Positions 11,661-23,109 of a DNA stretch of 64,000 nucleotides are shown here, in pieces. The position numbers were made by a program, and so were the translations under genes. The stretch comes from Acidomyces sp. 'richmondensis' (Eukaryota; Ascomycota; Dothideomycetes; Mycosphaerellales; Teratosphaeriaceae): contig QVLQ01000013.1 in the NCBI GenBank assembly GCA_003545705.1, forward strand, positions 496,001 to 560,000, in the 5' to 3' direction. Numbering within the stretch: position 1 is the stretch's first letter; each line of letters opens with the position of its first letter. The notes under the pieces are model-generated. The model made no database searches and was not told where the DNA came from. It worked only from the letters and a program-made list of their open reading frames with translations.

Positions 11661-12608
11661 CTAATCTCTCTTGCCCACTCCATAACCGTATCCATTGACA
11701 GAGCCAAAGCCGCCATAACCCCCCCGCTCGATTCCCCAGAGCCGGTCGTTCCCATGACTCTTCAATCTCCGTGGCAATTCAACTCCTCTAAAATATGCCA
11801 GACATATAGCTGCTGAAGCTACTGCTGATATGAGACAGTATACAAGCGTGCTAAAGGTAAGATGGCCGCCCATTCCAGCCCAGCCAGACGGTAGACTTGT
11901 GGTCGGGTACCACCGTACACTGAAGCGTAGCGGTAAGCTGTCACCAATTACGATCTTGGTCGGAGGATCCCGTGAAATACTATATGCTGTGGCGGCCGCT
12001 ATGGTGCCCGGCGCAACGCTCTTCGGCGCAGCATGGACCAAAACATTCAAGCTTGTGCTTACGTGAAGATGACTGAGCTGCAGTGTTCCGGTCAAGGCAA
12101 CAATCATGGGCGTGTATATCTCACTCAAACTGCCTTGTCCATCCGTATTGTCTGTCGTTCCCTTCTCGTACTCCTCTTTCAAGGCGGAAGGTGGGAGAGG
12201 CTTGGTCGGTATTCGACAAGTGAGAGGCACATCATTATGCACGTAAAATTCCAGCAAGTGGAAGAAAGGGTCGTCTATGAAATCGATCGTGCAATTGATA
12301 TCCTTCTCCACGCCGAAAAGCAGCTCCAATGGTCTACCGGTCTCGTTGCACGTCGGAAAAGAAATGTAGGATAGTTGGCCAGAGGCATCGGTTATGTGTT
12401 CACCAGTGTCACTGGGAAGGAATCAACAGTCGGCTTGATTTGCTCTAGAGAGTATAACCTACGTCGTCCTGTTCAAACAACTAACTGGTATTGGTTGCCC
12501 AACTTTGTATTCGGGCTGTATCAAAGGCTCCTGCGCAGCTTTCGCAGTCGCCAATACGGTAATGAATATTGCTAGGAAGCGCCAGATGAACCACAGACGG
12601 TCGGGCAT
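11661..12608 (-). CDS. Conserved fungal type I membrane protein, secretory pathway, function unknown
   Basis: Two exons, complement of 11661-12411 and 12463-12608, code for 298 residues. The 51-base intron has donor GTAGGT and acceptor CCCAG, and its phase fits. The N-terminus is a signal peptide (hydrophobic WFIWRFLAIFITVLATA, residues 6-22). A lumenal domain with candidate N-glycosylation sites (NRT, NET, NCT) follows. One membrane span lies near residues 233-256, then a basic stop-transfer segment (RRLK) and a Gly/Tyr-rich tail ending GVGKRD. I have the impression that the C-terminal block is conserved in ascomycetes, but I do not recognise a characterised family. The topology suggests an ER or plasma-membrane protein with a cytosolic tail. 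Confidence 0.8.
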
Positions 12609-15600
12609 AGCGGCATCTGTACTCAATGAGACTAGATGTTAGCAGCGGTCGGGTGCACATTGAGAAACGAAGTAGCATAGTGTAGAACACGTTCAAGAAT
12701 TTCTTGGCCAATCACCCCCCTGCATTTCGCGGAGGGAAGTACGTGGCCAATAGTCTGCCGTTTTCCCTGAACAACATGTTCCTTCGCTGGAGAACCGGTA
12801 ATCCTAGTACAGTCCCATGTAGAACCGATGCGACAGTCTTAGTGTTGCCATGAATGTAGCTCATATTTGGTCAAGATGGATTCCTGAAATCCCTAAAGTC
12901 CAACGTCTTTGCGAGACTCAGAGACTGCATTCTCGCAAGGGCGTCCTGTAAAATTGTTACCTTCAAAGCCGAAATCATATTATTTTTATGGCAAGAGTTT
13001 TGATAATAATATAGTGTGGTACGACTGCCGTACAGATAGAAGGCGAGCATTCAAATTTTGAATGCTGTATGAGAGGGTTTGAATCATTCAGCCAGAATTT
13101 GGGTTTTTTGGGAAAACAGAGGATTTTATATGTAATAACTAACAATGTGCTTCCAGGGAATTCGAGCCGTAGATTGCTCATCAATTTGAGTTACAGATCC
13201 AGCTGCTTCTTATTTGCACAGGATGCAACCATTATCCCATCATTCACGAAATTTTATTCCTCGCCTTCCCCGTGCATCAATGAGTGTGGAACTCATATAA
13301 TCCAGCGATTCAACAAGATCAAGGCTCTCCAAAAAGTCTTAGAAAACAACAATACTGCAATAGCCCTTCCATCCAACTTCATCATCCAGCCTCTTCCTCT
13401 TTGCTTTCATTTTCCCATCAAACCCTATGTATATATTGAGTAATGTTATTGGGAACAAGTCTAACAGACTGATATTTATCACATCAGCTGGAAAGAATGA
13501 AAAGGTGTTGGAGGGCAGTTGTACCTATGAGCGGGCACCATATGCCTGTTTATATCAGGTATAAAAGGGATAAACCAACATATACATATTGCCACCTAAT
13601 TACCTCTTATGAGCTTGGTAGGTGCTTTGATCACAATGTCACAGCGTGGCATTATGGCATATTAAGAAGCCCCCTCACGAAAACGAGCTGCAAACGACAA
13701 ATTGGTAATTAAAATATTGGAATCCTGAAAAGCCCGTTCAAATCTGCAGCTACAAGCTCACTTCGCCAATGATTTTGCATAGAGCTGGCATATATCTTAC
13801 ACGCATGATAACAGACCACTAGCTAATATCGGCCTCTAAATTCCTCCCTAAATTGGCACAGAGTCCCGGTTAGACAAAGATATTTTCAAATAAAAAAATA
13901 ACAACAGCAGAGCTCTGTCTAGCAGCATTCTAAAGGCAGACTTGATCATGTTTTACTTGCCACGCCATGAGGTAGGTATACCTCGTTGAATACTTAACTG
14001 CCAAGCCCAGGTGGTAAGTCCAAAGATTTCGAACGGCCCGCTGGGCTGTTTGAGGTGCTTCAGCTGATGACTGGAGCGATGGTTGAGTGTCAACTAAAAA
14101 GATATCAGCAATGACGACCTCTTGCTGTCGAGTTCTGAGATTGTGGAGGCCTTTCTTAATTACTGCAACGATGATTTACGAAGGTCATTGAGAAGAGTTC
14201 CCTCACTAGAGTTTACTGCAACATGGAATCTATTTTGGAGGGTCTGCTTTCCAAATCGTTTCTCTGCCTCCTAATTCAGCACATAAATTGCAAATGCAAC
14301 TTGCCCAATCGCAATCCAAAAAATGGTTGAGTTTGAGGTCTGGAAGGTGAGCAGGGTCCAGATTTGGGTGAACTTAGTTGGACTAAAGCCATTGAATGCA
14401 CCCCCAGCCAACATATGACATGTGAATACTAAAAACTAGAGAAAGCGTTCTTCTCCCCGCCGGTATGTCACCTGTTCACACTTTTCCTCGCAAGAAATCC
14501 TCAATAAGCCCACTGTGCATGATTCCTTGTCCACGAGCTCCATTGAAAGTTCATGGAAGCAGAAATGATACTGAAGAAGTACACTCGGATTCATTTCGAA
14601 AACTAAGGGAATATCGTGACCTGGTTTGCCAAACAGCAGGGCAAGAGTAAGACATGCAGAGACAAGAAACGCATTTCTTCTCTTCGTCAACATATTCATA
14701 GCCTACGATGCATTATCATACCGAGCCTGAGTTGCATTGAACAATTCTCTTTTACTCCGTCATTTGAGCCAAGATTTACCATCTCCCGCAGATTGCTTAT
14801 GTGAATATATACTCACTCTTACAGTTTCATAAAATTCATGCCCAAAGCCGTTGGTTTCTGCATTGGTTGTACCTCGAGGCTAATCAGTTATGTTAAAAAG
14901 TATATCTCAGTCGTTGGCGCTTTGCCCGTGATAATCATTTGTTTGAAAGCTTCTCGAGTCTCAGCGAGATTATCGAATCTGGATTGAAATTCTGAAGAAT
15001 TTTTAGAGCAAGAAGCTTCAGCTTCAATTCCCTTTTGCGCCGATCTTAGCTATCAAAAATGGAGTTGGCGACCATTATCATGTATCATCTCTGGGCTTCA
15101 CACGGGAGTCAAAACGCATCACTTTCCAGAATTTGGTTCAACTGCTGTGAAGAGCAAGTTGAGCAGATGACCCAGGAATTCGAATTTTGTGTGCTCTATT
15201 TTACGAACGGCGTATTGTAGCATATCTGTATTTTTAATGCAAAGAAAGCATGAGCCTTCTGTATCTGGCGCATAATCATTGATAAATATTATCAGAGCCT
15301 CTTTGAGACGCAAAGTGATAAACTACACCGTGTCCGTTGGTCCCATGAGTGAAAGTTTGAAGAGTGTCGTACTCATGGCTAAATTATCAGGAGTCAGTTT
15401 TCCGGGGAAGCGTGTAATGGACTGCGGGTAAAAAATGCTAAATATTGTATCCTTGTCAATCATAGTATTTGGATTGAAGTCGAACAGAAAGATGGCTTCT
15501 AGCCAACGTTCCCCATTGAAATATGAATTGTAACCTTGACGTGTATGCACACGTCTATGTAAGAAAGAGCGACATAGTCCTACCACTTATACCATCATGG

Positions 15601-16704
15601 CTTCTCCATATCCTCGCGAAACTCATAAGTATCCTGAGATGGCACACATTGACTTCATGCCGCAAGAAGCACGTAAAATGTGTGTGCACCTTCCCAGAAC
15701 GAACATTGCTCTTCGCTGTGACCGTTGTTGATGAAGTGATTAACCGCTCCCGGTAATATATCTTGGCGGCGTTTGATTCCATAGAGATTCAGCTGGGGCT
15801 TCAGAGCGCCGATTGGGTTCGACTTCAGACATCCAGCATAGCTTACCTAGATCTGACTGTCACCAGTATGCCCTCCTTTGGCCATCTGCTCTTGGTGAAG
15901 TGGTTATGATTCATCTCTAATGACACCCTATTTTTTCAAGTCGTCGTTCAACATTATATAGTACGAGAATCTCTCATCTTGATGGAGACGGAGATATTCT
16001 ATAAGTTAATCAACTGTTTACAGAGGTTGTTAAAAAATTGGGTGGACAACCCAAGGTCTCGAAAGATAATTTCAATGGAAACAGACCTATTTTGAGAATG
16101 GAAGTGCAAAAGCTTTGATTGTGTAAGAAAGCGGACATTTGACGAGATTTTGATAGAGAATCCGGTCATACGGTGGGAAATCATCGGTTACCTATATCGC
16201 AGCTTTTGCGAGTGATTTGAGATGAAAAATGAACACCATTCCCTTTCTCATAATAGCAAATGAAGAACGAAGAACTCTTTCCTCTTAGCCCGCAGAAAGA
16301 TGTATATTGGCATGGATCAGCTTTGGGGACAACAGGTTCATCGCCAAGACCATCAAGCGGAGGACCCTGAATGCGGCCTCGCCTCAGCCGCGGCCTGTTT
16401 GTAACCAGTTTGGATGGCACAGCACAGCCCCCAACGAGTGGGACGCGAAACACCTATCACTGCTGCCCCTTAAAGTCCAATATATCGTCCTGGGAAGCTC
16501 GCAAGCGCAGGCGCTTGTAGCCAAGTCGCTCATCATCAAAGAGTCTTGCCGACCGACGTCACGAGTGGAATTGCCATAGGAAGCCGAGTTGTTGCACGAA
16601 CCCACTCTCCCGAAAGCTCACTCGCGTCCATCCTTAACTTCGCAGTTTTTCCCTGCGCTGTCTTCAAGAGCCATATTGCCAATCAGCAAGAATTACAGAT
16701 CAAG
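12609..16704. other. 4.1 kb AT-rich divergent intergenic region
   Basis: No gene is recognisable between the membrane-protein start and the SCH9 start. From about 12.9 to 16.2 kb the base composition is visibly AT-rich, and open frames are short with frequent stops. The only partly protein-like stretch is on the - strand at 15119-15586, where two adjacent frames join, but it matches nothing I know. The last 400 bases before 16705 are less AT-rich and probably hold the SCH9 promoter and leader. Confidence 0.5.
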
Positions 16705-18777
16705 ATGTCGTGGAAGCTCACAAAGAGTCAGTAGACCTTCCACTGGCCGATGAAATGCCTATCCAAATATGGCTGACAAAGCGTAGAACTCAAGGAGACG
16801 CACCTTGCGCCACTAGCGAACACTTTCTCACGTTCTTCCTCACAATCTACCATCGCCGATAACCCTGCCAAGTCTCCGTCAGGCGAATCCACTTCCGGCT
16901 CTGCGACGCCCACCTCGCATGCGCACTCTAGCAATGGCGCCGATATACAAGGCATCGCAGCATCAGAAGCAATGGCTTCGCCGCCAGTTTCGTCTGTAAG
17001 ACCGGGAATTCTGGTGTTAACGCTCCATGAAGGCCGTGGGTTCAGTCTGCCGCCCGGCGCTGAGCAGCATTTCCAGGCCCGTCCGGGGCATGGGAGTAGT
17101 ATGAGCACGGGCAGCTTTGCAGGCAGCTATATGGGCAATAGCCCCCGGCCAGGGTCGCAACAGGCGCAGCAGGGAAGCTACAGGCCTGCATCGGCAGCCG
17201 GCGGCGGTATCAACAGCGTACCGTCCAGCCACGGACGCTACAGTTCAAAGTACCTGCCCTACGCGCTTGTGGACTTTGACAAGCAGCAGATATTTGTCAA
17301 TGCTGTTTCGGGCTCACCCGAAAATCCAGTTTGGGCTGGAGAGAGCACACAGTACAAGTTTGATGTTAGTAGGTCGACGGAGCTCAACATCTCCCTCTAC
17401 ATTCGCAACCCCTCTGCGCCTGCGAACAGTGGTCGGCAACATGACATTTTCATTGGCACGGTTAAAGTCACACCAACATTCAGCGAAGATGCACAGTCTG
17501 GTGCTGGGCAACAAGTTATGTCCGACTCGAAGGGTGCGAAAAAGGACAAAAACATGCCGCCCCCTTCAAGTACGAATGAATCGGGCTCAAGCGCACGATG
17601 GACCGATGTGCACTATGGAACGGGCGCGATCAAAGTTGGCGTCAAATTTGTCGAAAACAGACAACGGTCCCTAAAGATTGAAGATTTTGACTTGCTCAAG
17701 GTCGTTGGCAAAGGAAGTTTTGGGAAGGTTATGCAAGTGATGAAGAAAGATACTCAACGGATCTACGCTTTAAAGACACTCCGCAAGCAACACATCATTG
17801 CACGGTCCGAAGTGGCACATACCCTGGCTGAGCGTTCAGTCTTGGCGCAGATCAACAATCCCTTCATCGTACCTCTAAAGTTTTCGTTCCAAAGCCCAGA
17901 GAAGCTTTACCTGGTTCTTGCATTTGTCAATGGGGGCGAGCTATTCCACCATCTGCAAAAGGAGCAAAGATTCGACATCAATCGATCAAGATTCTACGCA
18001 GCCGAGCTGCTTTGCGCGCTCGAATGTCTGCACGGATTTGGGGTCATTTATCGCGATCTCAAACCCGAGAACATACTTCTTGATTATGTCGGTCATATTG
18101 CGCTCTGCGATTTTGGTCTCTGCAAGCTGGACATGAAGGATGAAGACAAAACAAACACTTTTTGCGGAACGCCGGAGTACCTCGCGCCGGAGCTGCTGCA
18201 TGGCCAAGGCTATACGAAAGCAGTTGATTGGTGGACACTTGGCGTATTGCTCTACGAGATGTTAACTGGTTTGCCACCGTGAGTAATGTCCGATGATTCT
18301 TGAACAGCCATGGAAGCTGAGCTAATTCATTCCTTCAGCTTCTATGATGAGAATACGAACGAAATGTATCGTAAGATCCTTGCCGAACCTCTCCATTTCC
18401 CTGGCCCTGAGATTGTGCCACCTGCTGCACGAGACCTTCTTACTCGCCTCCTAGATCGTGATCCCAGTCGCAGGTTGGGCACGAATGGTGCCAGCGAAAT
18501 CAAAGCTCACCCTTTCTTCCACAGTATTGATTGGCGAAAGCTACTAGACAGGAAATATGAGCCTTCGTTCAAGCCAAATGTTATCGATGAGCTGGACACC
18601 GCGAACTTTGACAAAGAGTTCACGAGTGAGGCACCGACGGACAGCTATGTCGATGGCCCGGTGTTGAGCCAGACTATGCAGCAGCAATTTGCAGGATGGA
18701 GCTACAATAGGCCAGTAGAAGGTTTGGGAGACGCGGGAGGGTCGATTGTTCACGGAAATGCATTTGATCAAAGGTAG
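16705..18777 (+). CDS. sch9: AGC-family Ser/Thr protein kinase Sch9, C2 domain plus kinase
   Basis: Three exons, 16705-16726, 16787-18278 and 18339-18777, code for 650 residues. Exon 1 contributes only MSWKLTK and one base. The first 60-base intron (GTCAGT ... CTGAC ... TAG) then joins KLKETHLAPLAN. A C2-like region (roughly residues 78-300) precedes the kinase. Key kinase parts are glycine loop GKGSFG (316-321), Lys337, catalytic YRDLKPEN with Asp431, DFG at 449 and activation segment TFCGTPEYLAPE with Thr465. The AGC tail carries the hydrophobic motif FAGWSY with Ser626. Sch9 kinases act downstream of TORC1 and in parallel to PKA, controlling ribosome biogenesis, growth and stress responses. 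All catalytic residues are present. Confidence 0.95.
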
Positions 18778-19229
18778 GGAACGAGTTGAAAATCCGAGAG
18801 TATCACGAGGAATGTGGCAGCCGCCTTACAGACAGGCTTATGCTTTCACTGGAGTATTAGACAATATGGGGGATGGCACAAGTCCAGCTTCAAAAAATAA
18901 GGGCAAATGAAACGGAAAGCCTCTCCAAATCTTTTGTTTGGAACATGAAATATGAAATCTCGGGTGACCGAATGCTACTTAAACCGGTACTTTTTGACAG
19001 GCCGACAGTTGTGGGTTCTGCAGGAAGATATACACTGCGTTTGTACTCCGTTCCATGACGTTAATGTAACTGCCCTATTGTACATGGACCGGCAGCCAAC
19101 TCATGTGTACTCCATTAAGGACTAGTGACGCTACGGGCCGATCCTCCAGCCTTGTACTTCTATCTTTGGGTCGACTTGTGGAGAGGCGATCCATCCATAT
19201 CTCTTGACCTCAGAAAGCTGCAGTGAGTA
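18778..19229. other. SCH9-ADA2 intergenic region
   Basis: A 450-base tandem spacer expected to contain the SCH9 3' end and the ADA2 promoter. No gene or obvious element is visible. Confidence 0.5.
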
Positions 19230-20786
19230 ATGGGCCTAATAACGAAAGCCAAAGGAGCGCCACGAGCATCTGAGTCCTCATCAGGTGGTGGCGTGAAATA
19301 TATTTGCAACATTTGTAGCAACGACATAACCTCTACTGTTCGCATCCGATGCGCCTCGAAATCCTGCCCAGATTACGACCTCTGCGTACCTTGCTTTTCA
19401 CAAGGTCGACAGAATCTACATCATGACGCGCGATCACATCCTTACCAGGTGATTGAGCCACACAGCATCCCCATATTTGATGAAGGGTGGGGTGCTGATG
19501 AAGAGCTACTATTGCTGGAAGGCTGTGAGCAGTATGGACTGGGCAGCTGGGCGGACATCGCTGATCATATCGGCGGCTATAGAGAGAAAGATGAAGTCAG
19601 GGACCACTACATCAAGACATATATTAACTCGAGCAAATTTCCGTTACCAGAGCGTGCGAGTCCCAGCGACAAGCGCCTTAGCGAGGAGATTCCAAGAGAG
19701 GAGTTTCAAGCGCGGAAAAAGAGAAGGATAGAACAACGGAAGGAAGCAATAGCTTCCTCAGCGCAGACCATGCAGATGCCAGCAAAGCCAACGAGCTCTG
19801 TGCCGAGTTGCCATGAGGTTGCAGGCTACATGCCGGGTCGATTGGAGTTCGAGAATGAATACTTCAATGAGGCCGAGGAAGCAGTCCAACACCTACAGTT
19901 TTCGCCCGATGAAGGTATAAATCCGGCAACTGGTCAGTATGATCCGGAAACGGAGCTTAAGATTGTGGTGATGAACATATACAATGATCGTCTCACCGCT
20001 CGAACTGATCGGAAAAAGATTATTCTTAATCACAAATTGATCGAGTATAGGAAGAACCAAATGATTGAAAGGAAGCGGACTAAGGAACAAAGGGACTTGC
20101 ACAACAAACTGAAACCTTTTGCACGGATCATGTCTCATCAGGATTTCATTATGTTCTCTGAGGATTTGGAGAAGGAGCAGAATTTGCGGCAGGCTATTGC
20201 ACAACTTCAAGAGTGGAGAAGGATGCGCATATCCACTCTTGCTGCGGGCGAAAAATATGAGGCTGAGAAAGCAGCGAGATTGGCCAGGAGTATGCAAGCT
20301 GGTCTTGGTACCTTCGAACGTATGCCAAATGGTTTCAGCGGCGGCAGAATGCGAATTGCACTTCCCCCTGAGACGGCTTCGGCAGTAGTAGAATACACGA
20401 CCAAGGATTTGCCTGTCCGTCTCTCACCACCCACCGGCGCAGCTGCTACAGGCGTTCAAAATACGACGCCAGTCCCTGACATCTCGCCAAAGCGCCAGTC
20501 GCTTGCGCCTATACCCAATCTTACCCCAGCCAAATTTGATGAGGAAAATGCGCCCGACTGGCAGCTTCTCACACCCGACGAGAAAGACCTATGCAGCAAA
20601 TTACGGATACAGCCGAAGGCTTATTTGGCTATAAAGAACGAAATTGTGTGGCATGCTATGCAGCACGATGGTAAATTGAAAAAGAAGCAAGTTCGTGAGC
20701 TAAGCAAGATCGATACGACGAAAGGCGGCAGAGTTTTTGAGTTCATATGTGAAAATGGGTGGTTGGGGAATGCAGCAAAGAGTTAA
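19230..20786 (+). CDS. ada2: SAGA complex transcriptional adaptor Ada2
   Basis: A single exon of 518 residues. The ZZ zinc finger spans residues 24-70 (Cys26, 29, 41, 46, 52, 55 and downstream His). The SANT domain follows directly (about 83-131, WGADEELLLLEG to EVRDHYIKTYI). The middle carries the Ada2-type EFENEYFNEAE segment and a basic helix, and a SWIRM domain occupies about residues 430-518. This is the standard fungal Ada2 architecture. The protein is nuclear, binds Gcn5 and stimulates histone H3 acetylation within SAGA/ADA. The start at 19230 gives the short N-terminus (MGLITK) typical of fungal Ada2. I see no intron. Confidence 0.96.
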   Translation: MGLITKAKGAPRASESSSGGGVKYICNICSNDITSTVRIRCASKSCPDYDLCVPCFSQGRQNLHHDARSHPYQVIEPHSIPIFDEGWGADEELLLLEGCEQYGLGSWADIADHIGGYREKDEVRDHYIKTYINSSKFPLPERASPSDKRLSEEIPREEFQARKKRRIEQRKEAIASSAQTMQMPAKPTSSVPSCHEVAGYMPGRLEFENEYFNEAEEAVQHLQFSPDEGINPATGQYDPETELKIVVMNIYNDRLTARTDRKKIILNHKLIEYRKNQMIERKRTKEQRDLHNKLKPFARIMSHQDFIMFSEDLEKEQNLRQAIAQLQEWRRMRISTLAAGEKYEAEKAARLARSMQAGLGTFERMPNGFSGGRMRIALPPETASAVVEYTTKDLPVRLSPPTGAAATGVQNTTPVPDISPKRQSLAPIPNLTPAKFDEENAPDWQLLTPDEKDLCSKLRIQPKAYLAIKNEIVWHAMQHDGKLKKKQVRELSKIDTTKGGRVFEFICENGWLGNAAKS

Positions 20787-21395
20787 TTCGCTCGTATGAA
20801 CTGACCATACTTTACTTATGCTTCCTGGCATTCATGACTATGTTGGCTAAGGAGAGCTGGGTAGGCCTGTGGCTCACATACCGCGAACGCTGAACTTTCT
20901 TACTTAGGTAAATGAGCTGGAAGAATACCCTAGCTAGGAATCGGGCCCTTCAAATCTCCTGTCCATACGACTGCTCTGAGTCTTCATGCGTCTATCGCTA
21001 CGTGAGAGTCATCAGGATATGATCGACATTGGCGCAGAGTGTCATGTACCTATGAATCCAGTCTACCCTGGACGTTGGTTCCATCCATTTCAGAACTGCT
21101 GGCCGATCGCGCATACAAATAACATTTTCCGTCTGATTTCATAGGCTTCTAGTAAAACATGTGGTGAATACAAATCGTGACACGACTCCGAGCACATTTG
21201 TATTCTTCCGCTAGCTCCGCCATGTGGGGCATCGAACCCCACGTCATAGGTTCTGACTGTTGAGTTCGCTTGTTTTGTAATTTTGCTACACGGAAATTCA
21301 TTCTCGCATTCCGCGTTCATCCGTTTCAACTCTCGTCTTGCAAGGTATTCGCTCAATTTTCTCCCTTAATCTTCGAGAGAGATAAAACCGCCACG
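20787..21395. other. ADA2-PGI intergenic region
   Basis: About 600 bases containing the ADA2 3' end and the PGI promoter and leader. A tRNA T-arm look-alike on the - strand near 21220-21240 was examined and rejected. Nothing else is visible. Confidence 0.5.
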
Positions 21396-23109
21396 ATGCC
21401 AGGTTTCTCCCAAGCGAACGAGCTGCCAGCATGGAAGGCGTTAATGGATCATCACGACAAACTTGGTCGCGGCATGGTGCTCAAGACCGAGTTCGAGAAG
21501 GATCCCCAGCGCTTCGATAAGTTCTCCCATGTCTTCAAAAACGAAGCGGACAACAGCGAGATCATTTTCGATTTTAGCAAGAATTTCTTGACCGGTGACA
21601 CACTGCCGCTGCTGGTCAAACTGGCACAAGAGGCTAAGCTTGAGGAGCTTCGTGATGACATGTTCAAAGGCGAGAAAATTAACTTTACCGAGAACCGGGC
21701 CGTGTACCATGCAGCATTACGCAACGTGAAGAATGAGCCAATGCAAGTGGATGGGAAGAGTGTGGTAGAGGAGGTGAACAAGGTGCTCGGCCACATGAAA
21801 GAATTTTCCGAGCAAGTGAGGAGTGGAGAGTGGAAAGGGTACACCGGCAAGCCGATTGACACTGTCATCAATGTGGGCATTGGTGGCTCAGACTTAGGCC
21901 CGGTGATGGTCAGTGAGGCCCTCAAGCCATATGGCAAACAGGGCATGAAACTGCATTTCGTGTCGAATATCGACGGTACGCACATTGCGGAGGCATTGAA
22001 AGAAAGCAATCCAGAGACAACTCTCTTCTTAATCGCATCTAAGACCTTCACCACTGCTGAAACGACGACAAACGCGAATACTGCAAAGAAGTGGTTTCTA
22101 AGCCACGCGAAAGATGAATCTCACATCGCGAAGCATTTTGTCGCTCTGTCCACCAACGCAAAGGAGGTGGAGAAGTTTGGAATCGACACCAAGAACATGT
22201 TTGGCTTTGAAGACTGGGTTGGTGGCCGCTACTCGGTATGGTCTGCAATTGGTCTCTCTGTTTGTTTGTACATCGGCTACGACAATTTCCATAGCTTCCT
22301 TGCTGGAGGTAATGCGATGGACCATCATTTCCGTACCGCACCACTCGAACAGAACATCCCAGTCATTGGTGGTCTCCTCAGTGTGTGGTACTCTGACTTT
22401 TTTGGTGCACAGACACACCTTGTAGCTCCGTACGCCTCATTGATATCTAATCCATGCGATCTATTCGCTGACTGAGTTCAGGTTCGACCAATACATGCAC
22501 CGCTTCCCAGCATACCTCCAGCAGTTATCCATGGAGTCTAATGGAAAGGCTATTACCCGATCCGGCGACTACGTGAAGTACACCACCGGTGCTATCCTCT
22601 TCGGCGAGCCCGCCACCAACGCGCAGCACTCTTTCTTCCAGTTGCTTCACCAAGGCACTAAGCTTATTCCAACTGACTTCATCATGGCTGCAGAATCGCA
22701 TAATCCCATCGAAAACAACTTGCATCAGAAAATGCTTGCCTCAAACTTCTTCGCCCAGGCTGAAGCACTCATGATCGGCAAGACTCCCGACACTGTCAAG
22801 GCAGAGGGTGCTGCAGACAGTTTAGTGCCGCATAAGGTGTTCCTTGGCAATAGGCCGACGACCAGCATCCTTGCACAGAAAATCACTCCAGCAACGCTGG
22901 GTGCGTTGATTGCGTACTACGAGCATGTCACTTTCACTGAGGGTGCTGTGTGGAATATCAACAGTTTCGATCAGTGGGGTGTGGAACTGGGCAAGCAGCT
23001 GGCAAAGGGCATCCAGAAAGAATTGGACGCTCCAGGGGAAGTCGAGAGTCATGATAGCAGCACCAGAGGTTTGATTAATGCCTTCAAGAAGAAGGCTGGT
23101 CTGCTATGA
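21396..23109 (+). CDS. pgi1: Glucose-6-phosphate isomerase
   Basis: Two exons, 21396-22429 and 22482-23109, give 553 residues, the usual length for eukaryotic PGI. The intron (donor GTACGC, acceptor TTCAG) lies between HLVAP and FDQYMHRFPAYLQQ. Both family signatures are present, VGGRYSVWSAIG and NINSFDQWGVELGK, together with the sugar-phosphate loop VGIGGSDLGPVMV. The enzyme interconverts glucose-6-phosphate and fructose-6-phosphate in the cytosol and feeds glycolysis, the pentose phosphate pathway and cell-wall precursor synthesis. The start is the first ATG of the isomerase block (MPGFSQANELPAW); a longer upstream open frame is leader sequence. Confidence 0.98.

Noticed and set aside
21215..21245. 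T-arm look-alike on the - strand (TGGGG-TTCGATG-CCCCA)
   Set aside because: The 5 bp stem and 7-base loop are perfect, but no matching acceptor stem, D-arm or anticodon arm could be found at tRNA spacing, with or without an intron.
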